Positions 6,369 to 12,586 of a stretch of DNA of 13,663 nt are shown here, one piece after another; position 1 is the stretch's first letter, and each line of letters opens with the position of its first letter. Source of the DNA: an uncultured Collinsella sp. (GTDB lineage Bacteria > Actinomycetota > Coriobacteriia > Coriobacteriales > Coriobacteriaceae); contig CABUDB010000014.1 of the NCBI GenBank assembly GCA_902490245.1, positions 1 to 13,663 on the forward strand. Reading direction: 5' to 3'. Under the pieces are notes generated by a model. The model was not told the origin of the DNA. It saw nothing but the letters and a program-made list of their open reading frames with translations, and ran no database searches. Position numbers and translations under genes: made by a program.

Positions 6369-8134
6369 ATGGCCGCCTTGTTCACGACCCCCAAGCGCAA
6401 TGACAAAACCTCTGGAGCCCATTTTGTCGAGCCCGACGTGCGCCGTCGCACGCTGCTCGCACACGGAAGCTGGCGCCGCGTGACACGCCGCATCGTCGTG
6501 GGCGCCGTATGCGCGCTTACGGTGAGCTCGCTGCTCATGCCGAGCGTCTCGCTCGCGGCCGAGTGGGTCAACGTCGGTGGCACTCAGTACAACACTGCAG
6601 CAGGCGACGAGGCCGGCACCTGGGCCTGGGACGGCGCCGACGACATGAAGCTCAACGGCTATAACGGCGGGCAATCGAGGCAGAGGGCAAGCTTAATGTC
6701 AATTACTCGGGCAACAACACCGTCACCAACGACGACGGCCGTGGCATCATGGTCACGGATGGCGCGAACGAAAACGCCGAGCTCAACATCAAAGGCGACG
6801 CGTCCAGCACGCTCAACGTGACATCTTCTAGCGATGCCATCACCTCCGATGGCGACATCAACATCGACGGCGCTGGCACTGTCAACGCCACGAGCACCGA
6901 GTTCGACGCTATCGATGCCGATGACAACCTCACCATCAAGGGCTCGGGTAACGTCAACGCCACAGGCAAATCGGACGGCATCAGGGCCGACGGCGACATT
7001 ACAATTGACAACAGCGGAACCGTCACTGCCAAGGCTACCAAGGACCAGGGTATCGAAGCCGGGGAAAACCTCACCATCAAGGGCGGCGGCAAGGTCGTGG
7101 CAAGCTCTGTCAAAGACGAGGCGCTTTTGGCTAACGGCGACATCGAGATCTCGGGCGGCAGCCAGGTCAAGGCGAACTCTGAGGAAGATTATGCCGTCAA
7201 GGCCTATGGCGGTCTTACGGTCACGAACGCCTCCCTTGACGCAACCGGTGTTGGTTACGGCGTCTATGCCTACAAGGGCGTCACGCTCGATGGCGCGACC
7301 GTGACGGTTCGCGCAAGCTCAGATGGCGGGGAAGTCATCGCCCTCTACACCGACGAGGACGACATCGTCATCAAGAACGGCTCAATCGTAGATGCGTTCG
7401 CAGAAGGCAGGCTCTCGGTTGCAATCTCCACCAGAAACTTCAACCCCAACGAAGCGGGTGGCCACATCTACATCAGCGACTCCGTTGTCAAGGCCATAGC
7501 CCGCTATGCTGAGGCCGGCGGCGACGGCCCCGACCACTACAGCAACGACCAGGATGGCGAGGCCATCCCCGAGTCCGAGGGCCTGAACATCGGCATCTTC
7601 GCCCAGACCGAGAAGGGCATCACGCCCGCGACTATTTCGATCGTCCGCAGCAAGGTCACTGCCGAAGGAGACACGGCGGCGATCTTCGCCCTTGCCATGA
7701 GCGCGGACGGCAAGGCAATCGGCACCATCGAAATCGAAGGCTCCACCATCCTGACGCCTGAAGGCGGCAAGGTCATTGACTATCGCAACAAAGAAGAGCT
7801 CAGCAACGGCGACATCTACGAGGCAGGTCAAACCATCGGCACGGGTGACGCCACGATCGACTCCCCCTATGACGCCGCTGTCGCCAAGCGCACGGTCACC
7901 GTGCCTCCCGAGGAGATCAAACCCGAGGAGAAGCCAGGCGAGACCAAGCCCGAGGGTTCCAAGTCCGAGGGCACGAAGACAACCAAGACCGTTGCAGTTG
8001 CAGCCACGGGAGCCAAGACCACCGGCAAGCTCGCGGCAACCGGCGACGCCTCGAGCGCAGCCATCATAGCGACCGCCCTTGTAGGAACGGCCGCTATCGT
8101 CACAGGCGCCCTGGCGAGTCGCAAACGCTCGTAA
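6369..8134 (+). pseudogene. Surface beta-helix (carbohydrate-binding-type) protein, copy 1, frameshifted
   Basis: Paralogue of the intact gene at 8406. ATG 6369 (GGGAG at 6359-6363) opens a frame encoding a long n-region, hydrophobic signal core and about 100 residues. The frame then shifts after base 6670, where GGCGG-GCAATC replaces an expected GGCGGCGCAATC-like sequence: one base is missing relative to the paralogue. Unshifted reading stops at 6821 after 150 codons. The rest lies in another frame, open from ATG 6749 to TAA 8134 (461 codons), but that ATG has no ribosome binding site and its product would lack a signal peptide. Restoring one base gives about 588 residues with the same plan as copy 2: beta-helix rungs, Pro/Lys/Glu-rich linker, LAATG, hydrophobic segment, SRKRS tail. 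The downstream frame has no further damage, so this is either a recent mutation, a sequencing or assembly error, or a switchable state. No long homopolymer is at the site. Confidence 0.8.
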
Positions 8135-8156
8135 ACACTTTTTCGCACAGGACGGG

Positions 8157-8201
8157 TGGATCGCGGCCCTTGCCTTCCTCGTCTACTTCTTCGTAGCGTA
8201 A
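8157..8201 (+). pseudogene. Remnant of the NCS2 permease 3' end (last 14 codons plus stop)
   Basis: This stretch reads WIAALAFLVYFFVA followed by TAA, the exact C-terminus of the permease ending at 6161. It differs from 6117-6161 at only 3 of 45 bases, all synonymous third positions (GCA/GCG, CTC/CTT, TTT/TTC). It has no start codon or upstream gene body and is not expected to be translated in this frame. It is the footprint of the duplication boundary. Confidence 0.85.
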
Positions 8202-8227
8202 GGGCAAGGCTGCAAAAGCTGAACAAT

Positions 8228-8266
8228 AAAGCGCGGAGTCGCCATGCGGCCCCGCGCTTTTCTTTT
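8228..8266 (+). terminator. Terminator after surface-protein copy 1 (duplicate of the permease terminator)
   Basis: AAAGCGCGG (8228-8236) pairs with CCGCGCTTT (8252-8260), followed by a T-rich tract. One A-C mismatch has arisen in the stem compared with the parental terminator at 6188, but further pairs continue inside it. It now ends transcripts from copy 1, which has no other obvious hairpin after its stop at 8134. Confidence 0.75.
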
Positions 8267-8309
8267 AGCGTCGGTCCCTGCGCCGGCGTGCGGCCTATTT
8301 CTCCCCCAT

Positions 8310-8347
8310 TTTGGCCATTTTGCCCTCCAAACGGCACTACCGCCGGC
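8310..8347 (+). promoter_or_regulatory. Conserved leader element, copy 2
   Basis: The 32-nt core at 8316-8347 is identical to 6279-6310, and is preceded in both copies by TTTTGG. The spacing from the end of the core to the start codon is again 58 nt. The TTTGG...CCAAA inverted repeat is preserved. Confidence 0.5.
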
Positions 8348-8405
8348 AACATCCAGCAGATACGCTGAACCTAGCCGTATAGGCCCTATGAGAACGGGAG
8401 CAACC

Positions 8406-10196
8406 ATGGCAGCCTTGTTCACGACCCCCAAACGCAATGACACTACCGCCGGAACCCATGTTGCCGAACCCGACGTTCGCCGTCGCATAGGACTCGCGCA
8501 CGGCAGCTGGCGCCGCGTGACGAGCCGCATCGTCGCGGGCGCCGTGTGCGCGCTCACGGTGAGCTCGCTGCTCATGCCGAGCGTCTCGCTCGCGGCGGAA
8601 TGGGTCAAGGTCGGCGAAACCAAATACAACGCCGGCACTGCGGCGGGCGACGAGACCGGCACCTGGTCGTGGGACGGCGCCGACGACTTGAAGCTCAACA
8701 ACTATAACGGCGGCGAGATCCAGGCCGCAGGCAAGCTCAACGTGAATTACTCGGGAAACAACATCGTCACTGCCGACTGGATCGAAGGCATCAAGGCTTC
8801 TCATGGCAAGAATGAGAACGCCGAGCTCAATATCCAAGGCGACGCGGGCAGCACGCTCAGCGTGACATCTACTGAGGACGCTATCCTCTCCACGGGTAAT
8901 ATCAACATCGACGGAGCCGGATCCGTCAACGCCACGAGCGCTGGGTTTGATGCCATCGACGCCGAGGGCGATCTCGCTATCAAAGGTTCGGGCAACGTCA
9001 ACGCCACGGGCGTATCGGATGGCATCAGGGCAAACGGCAATATCACGATTGACGACAGCGGGGCCGTCACCGCCAGGGCTACCAAGGACAAGGGTATCGG
9101 AACCGACAAGAACCTCACCATCAAGGGTGGCGGCACAGTCGAGGCAAGCTCAGCCGATGGTGAGGCCATTTGGAGCGGCGGCAACATCAATATCTCGGAC
9201 GGCAGCCAGGTCAAGGCGAGCTCCGAGAAAGACGCCGCCGTCGAGGCCAAGGGCAGCCTCGCAGCCACAAACGCCTCCCTCAACGCAAACGGTGTTGAAT
9301 ATGGCGTCTATGCCCACAAGGGCATCACACTCGATCATGCAAACGTGACAGTCCGCGCAAGTAAAGGCAGATACGGTGACGCCATTGCCCTCTTCACCTA
9401 CCAAGACGATATCGTCGTCAAGAACGGCTCCACCGTGGACGCGTTTGCGGAAGGCGAGGTTTCGGCTGCATTCTCCACCAGAAACGATCGACCCAACGAG
9501 GAGGGTGGCCACATCTACATCAGCGACTCCGTTGTCAAGGCCATAGCCCGCTATGTCGAGAACGGCGACGGCCCCATCCCCTACAGCGAAAACCAAGATG
9601 GTGAGACGAGCCCCGAGCCCCAAGGCGAGAACATCGGCATCATCGCCCAGACCAGCGAGGGCGTCACACCCGCAGTCATCTCGATCATCCGCAGCAAGGT
9701 AACGGCCGAAGGAGATACAGCGGCAATCTTTGCCCGTGCCATGAGCGCTGACGGCAAGACAATCGGCACCATCAAGATTGAGAACGCCGCCATCCAGACG
9801 CCCGAAGGCGGCAAGGTCATTGACTATCGCAAGCTCCGTGACGGCATCTACGAGGCAGGCCAAGCCATCGGCACGGGCGACGCTGTGATCGACTCCCCCT
9901 ATAACGAAGCTGTCGCCAAGAGCATGGTCATCGCACCTCCCGAGGTAGCCAAGCCGGAAGACCCCAAGCCCGACGAGACCAAGCCCGCAGAAAGCAAGCC
10001 CGCGGAGTCCAAGCAGAACCCCAAGCCTGAGTGCTCAAAGCCGACCAAGGCCGTTGCGGCTTCAATCACGAAAGCCAAGACTACCGGCGTGCTCGCGGCA
10101 ACCGGCGACACCTCGGGTGCGGCCATCGTGGCAACCGTCCTTGCGGGAACAGCCGCTATCGCCGCAGGCACCATGGCGAGCCGCAAGCGCTCTTAG
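8406..10196 (+). CDS. Exported, wall-anchored beta-helix (carbohydrate-binding-type) surface protein, copy 2
   Basis: Intact 596-residue surface protein. ATG 8406 has GGGAG five nt upstream. Residues 1-41 are a long basic n-region (RRR at 25-27, WRR at 35-37), 42-63 a hydrophobic signal core ending near SLA-AEW. Residues about 139-335 form at least eight rungs of 22-29 residues, mostly 23-24, with patterns such as 'INIDGAGSVNATS', fitting a right-handed beta-helix like the Cthe_2159-type carbohydrate-binding domain; ligand binding is inferred. A less regular domain spans 336-505. A Pro/Lys/Glu-rich wall linker (about 511-548) contains one Cys (543). The C-terminus has LAATG (563-567), a hydrophobic stretch (569-590) and SRKRS. 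LAATG fits the LAxTG signal of class E sortases rather than LPxTG. Probable role: adhesion or glycan binding at the cell surface. It follows a frameshifted paralogue and ends in its own terminator. Confidence 0.85.
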   Translation: MAALFTTPKRNDTTAGTHVAEPDVRRRIGLAHGSWRRVTSRIVAGAVCALTVSSLLMPSVSLAAEWVKVGETKYNAGTAAGDETGTWSWDGADDLKLNNYNGGEIQAAGKLNVNYSGNNIVTADWIEGIKASHGKNENAELNIQGDAGSTLSVTSTEDAILSTGNINIDGAGSVNATSAGFDAIDAEGDLAIKGSGNVNATGVSDGIRANGNITIDDSGAVTARATKDKGIGTDKNLTIKGGGTVEASSADGEAIWSGGNINISDGSQVKASSEKDAAVEAKGSLAATNASLNANGVEYGVYAHKGITLDHANVTVRASKGRYGDAIALFTYQDDIVVKNGSTVDAFAEGEVSAAFSTRNDRPNEEGGHIYISDSVVKAIARYVENGDGPIPYSENQDGETSPEPQGENIGIIAQTSEGVTPAVISIIRSKVTAEGDTAAIFARAMSADGKTIGTIKIENAAIQTPEGGKVIDYRKLRDGIYEAGQAIGTGDAVIDSPYNEAVAKSMVIAPPEVAKPEDPKPDETKPAESKPAESKQNPKPECSKPTKAVAASITKAKTTGVLAATGDTSGAAIVATVLAGTAAIAAGTMASRKRS

Positions 10197-10253
10197 ACGC
10201 CTCTGCGCACATGGCAGCTCCCGCGAAGGCCCCGAGTCCCAGCACCGTTTAAC

Positions 10254-10292
10254 AACGCCACCGCCGAGCTCCCCTCCGGCGGTGGCGTTTTC
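10254..10292 (+). terminator. Rho-independent terminator of surface-protein copy 2
   Basis: A perfect 13-bp stem (AACGCCACCGCCG at 10254-10266 with CGGCGGTGGCGTT at 10277-10289), 10-nt loop, then a short T run (TTTT, 10288-10291). It stands about 58 nt after the stop codon and is unrelated in sequence to the terminator shared by the duplication units. Confidence 0.85.
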
Positions 10293-10403
10293 CATATGCG
10301 TCCGCAGGGTATGCACGAGATTGTCTTTGGTCTAGCCCAACCTGCATGAGCCGGCGTGCGACAATGGGGGCCGTCGATATCACAACGCCGAGAGAAGCCC
10401 GTC

Positions 10404-11069
10404 ATGGAAGCGCATCAAAAGCAGATAACCGTTCATGCACAGCATGCCGAAAGCGCACCAGTCATCTATCTTCCCGTGGTCATGGGCGACGGCACGGAGG
10501 TTTATGAACGCTGCCGAGAGCTCAACTGCCCGCCCTTCACGCTTGTCGGCATTGGCAGCCTCAACTGGAATCGCGAGCTGAGCCCCTGGGTATGCGACGG
10601 TACCGTGCGCGATGCCGAGCCCTTTGGTGGACAGGCCGCTGGTTTTCTTGACGAGTTGTTGAAGCAGATAATCCCAGAGGCCGAATCATCGCTCCCGCAA
10701 CCGCCCACCTGGCGCGGCGTTGCCGGCTACTCGTTGGCGGGTCTTTTTGCACTGTGGGCACTTTGGCAAACAGATGTCTTTGAGCGCGCGGCGAGTGCAT
10801 CGGGGTCGCTGTGGTTCCCCGGCTTTATCGACTACGCGCGCGAGCGCACGATGACAGCTACGCCCGACGCCGTCTATCTGTCACTCGGCAAAAAGGAAAC
10901 CAAGACGCCCAACCGCATGATGCGGCATGTACTCGACGACACACGCGCGATGGAAGAGCTGTTTATCGAGCGTGACATTCCAACAACGCTGGAGCTCAAC
11001 CCCGGCAATCACTTTACCCAAACTGACCTGCGCATGGCACGCGGCATCCACTGGATACTGACGCATTAA
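10404..11069 (+). CDS. Alpha/beta-hydrolase, putative esterase
   Basis: A 221-residue hydrolase without signal peptide, presumably cytosolic. The nucleophile elbow is GYSLAG (108-113) with Ser110, preceded by a hydrophobic strand and followed by a hydrophobic helix, as in the fold. The likely catalytic His is His203 in NPGNHF. The acid may be Glu165 in LSLGKKETKT, the place where esterase-D/enterochelin-esterase-like relatives carry an Asp or Glu. Substrate is unknown; small acyl esters are plausible. Start: ATG 10404, with a GAGAAG-like site upstream (about 10391-10396). An in-frame GTG at 10356 would add 16 residues and was judged less likely. GACAAT at 10360-10365, preceded by TGC, could be an extended -10, which would also exclude the upstream start. 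It is a monocistronic gene between two terminators, converging on uraA. Confidence 0.8.
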   Translation: MEAHQKQITVHAQHAESAPVIYLPVVMGDGTEVYERCRELNCPPFTLVGIGSLNWNRELSPWVCDGTVRDAEPFGGQAAGFLDELLKQIIPEAESSLPQPPTWRGVAGYSLAGLFALWALWQTDVFERAASASGSLWFPGFIDYARERTMTATPDAVYLSLGKKETKTPNRMMRHVLDDTRAMEELFIERDIPTTLELNPGNHFTQTDLRMARGIHWILTH

Positions 11070-11109
11070 AAATGGCATCCACGCGTACATACGCATGGAC
11101 GCCATTTTT
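11068..11109. terminator. Bidirectional terminator between the esterase and uraA
   Basis: AAAAATGGC (11068-11076) and GCCATTTTT (11101-11109) are perfect inverted repeats, with TCCA/TGGA and GCGT/ACGC continuing the pairing inward. A runs on the left and T runs on the right give a U tract in both directions. The stem begins inside the esterase stop codon (11067-11069) and lies about 20 nt beyond the uraA stop, so it serves both converging genes. Confidence 0.88.
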
Positions 11110-11129
11110 AATTTGGCTGAACGCAGCTG

Positions 11130-12464
11130 CTATTCAGCAGTCTCCTCAAGCTCGGAAGTATCGAACTCAAAGTCGTTACCGGGCAGGATGGCGTTGAGCA
11201 CAATGCCCACCAGCGAGCCCACGGCAAGGCCCGAAAGCGAAATCGTCACGCCGCCCAGCTCCAGCACGATGGCACCGGCGGTACTGTAGGCAATGCCGAG
11301 CGAAAGCACGAGCACCAGAGCCGCCACCAGCACGTTGCGGTTGTTCTGGAAATCAACCTGGTTCTCGATGAGGTTACGTACACCAACGGCGCTGATCATG
11401 CCGTAGAGCACGAGTGACACACCGCCGATAACGCATGCCGGCATGGCGGCAATCACCGCAGCAAACTTGGGGCAGAACGAAAGCACAATGGCGCAGCAGG
11501 CGGCAATGCGAATCACACGCGGGTCGAACACACGCGTCAAGGCAAGCACGCCGGTGTTCTCGCCATACGTCGTATTGGCAGGAGCGCCAAAGAGCGATGC
11601 CAAGATGGTCGCCAGGCCATCGCCGAGCAGGGTACGGTGCAGGCCGGGATCGGCAATGTAGTTGCGCTCACAAGTCGATCCGATGGCGGAGATATCGCCA
11701 ATGTGCTCAATCATGGTCGCAAAGGCCAGTGGCATGATGGTGATAATGGCCGTCGTGGCAAGACTGCTATCGAACTGCGGTCCAAAGAGCGCAAACACGG
11801 TGTTGTCCCACACGACGGGCAAGCCAACCCAGGGGGCGGCTGCGACGCCAGAGAAGTCGACCTCGCCCAGCGCGGCCGCAACGGCATAGCTCACCACAAC
11901 GCCCAGCAGAATCGGCACGATCTTGACCATGCCGCGGCCCCAAATGTTGCAGATGATGATCACGGCAACGGCAATAGCAGCAACAAACCAGCTGGTCTGG
12001 CAGTTAGCAATGGCAGAGCTTGCCAGGATCAAGCCGATGGAAATGACGATGGGGCCAGTCACCACCGGCGGGAAGAAACGCATGACACGCTTGGCGCCAA
12101 AGGCGCGGAACAGGGCCGCAAGCACCGGATAGAGCAGGCCGGCACAAGCTACGCCCAGGCAAGCGTAGGGCAAAAGCTCAGCCTCGCCGTTGGGCGCAAT
12201 GGCGGCATAACCCGCGATAAAGGCAAACGAGGAGCCCAGGAACGCGGGCACCTTACCGCGCGATAGAAAATGAAACAGCAGCGTGCCGATGCCGGCGAAC
12301 AGAAGCGTCGCCGAAACGGAAAGGCCGGTGAGCACGGGCACGAGCACCGTGGCTCCGAACATCGCAAACATGTGTTGCAAACCCAACACAAACATGCGCG
12401 GGCGGCCGAGCGACGATGCATCGTAGATGGCATCGGTGACGGCGGGCGTCGAAGACTGGGACAT
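11130..12464 (-). CDS. uraA: Uracil (uracil-xanthine) permease
   Basis: Inner-membrane nucleobase:proton symporter of the UraA/PyrP branch of NCS2, 444 residues. Motifs: LGLQHMFAMFGATVLVP (27-43), LGSSFAFIAGY (76-86), EHIGD (253-257), PANTTYGENTGVLALTRV (295-312) and the C-terminal NLIENQVDF (364-372). Glu253 and Glu302 are 49 residues apart, as are the uracil-binding Glu241 and Glu290 of E. coli UraA. The position of E. coli His245 is Asp257 here, which I recall as common in Gram-positive members. Start: ATG 12464 with AAAGGA five nt upstream; the frame is open further upstream to 12638 but that would overlap the neighbouring gene's end. It lies 122 nt behind the MetE-like gene on the same strand with no terminator seen between. 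TACAAT (12539-12534) is a possible own -10. Pyrimidine salvage is the expected role. Confidence 0.92.
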   Translation of the reverse strand: MSQSSTPAVTDAIYDASSLGRPRMFVLGLQHMFAMFGATVLVPVLTGLSVSATLLFAGIGTLLFHFLSRGKVPAFLGSSFAFIAGYAAIAPNGEAELLPYACLGVACAGLLYPVLAALFRAFGAKRVMRFFPPVVTGPIVISIGLILASSAIANCQTSWFVAAIAVAVIIICNIWGRGMVKIVPILLGVVVSYAVAAALGEVDFSGVAAAPWVGLPVVWDNTVFALFGPQFDSSLATTAIITIMPLAFATMIEHIGDISAIGSTCERNYIADPGLHRTLLGDGLATILASLFGAPANTTYGENTGVLALTRVFDPRVIRIAACCAIVLSFCPKFAAVIAAMPACVIGGVSLVLYGMISAVGVRNLIENQVDFQNNRNVLVAALVLVLSLGIAYSTAGAIVLELGGVTISLSGLAVGSLVGIVLNAILPGNDFEFDTSELEETAE

Positions 12465-12586
12465 GGAAGTCCTTTCGAATGGAAGGGCGATCGGGCATAT
12501 CGGATAACCTGCCCGAACGATACGATCCGAACCATTGTACGCGATATGCAGTACCTCGCACGCGCCGCCACCTGCAAACGCTAGCG
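12465..12586 (-). promoter_or_regulatory. Spacer between the MetE-like gene and uraA
   Basis: This 122-nt gap carries the uraA ribosome binding site (AAAGGA) and a -10-like TACAAT at 12539-12534 on the minus strand, without a recognisable -35. No intrinsic terminator for the MetE-like gene and no riboswitch motif were seen, so read-through from the upstream gene is possible. Confidence 0.3.

Larger units (their letters stand above)
6115..8154 (+). repeat. Tandem duplication, unit 1 (about 2.04 kb)
   Basis: Unit 1 starts in the last 15 codons of the NCS2 permease and includes its terminator, a conserved leader and the first surface-protein gene. Landmarks recur at nearly constant offsets in unit 2: permease TGG at 6117 and 8157, terminator at 6188 and 8228, leader core at 6279 and 8316, gene start at 6369 and 8406. 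Boundaries are approximate to a few bases. Divergence is moderate, so the duplication is not recent. Confidence 0.85.
8155..10218 (+). repeat. Tandem duplication, unit 2
   Basis: Second unit, directly abutting unit 1. It opens with the untranslated permease tail (8157-8201), then a terminator copy, the leader core and the intact surface-protein gene. Similarity to the 3' flank of unit 1 fades about 20 nt after the stop codon (around 10218). No insertion sequence or obvious target-site repeats are visible at the junction. Confidence 0.8.

Noticed and set aside
6660..6680. Homopolymer-driven phase variation at the frameshift in surface-protein copy 1
   Set aside because: The site is GGCGGGC, with no run longer than three bases, so classical slipped-strand switching is unlikely. 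Conversion from copy 2 remains possible and is listed separately.
6800..7330. Internal approximate repeats in the surface genes as a CRISPR array or satellite
   Set aside because: The periodicity (about 70 bases) follows codons and encodes 23-24-residue beta-helix rungs; repeat units vary and have no spacer structure.
6749..8134. Treating the frame from ATG 6749 as an independent gene
   Set aside because: There is no ribosome binding site, it begins inside the beta-helix domain, and the missing signal peptide is present upstream in another frame. A frameshifted gene explains all of it better.
8150..8230. Insertion sequence or transposon end at the duplication junction
   Set aside because: No transposase, terminal inverted repeats or target-site duplication are visible; the junction looks like homologous or illegitimate recombination.
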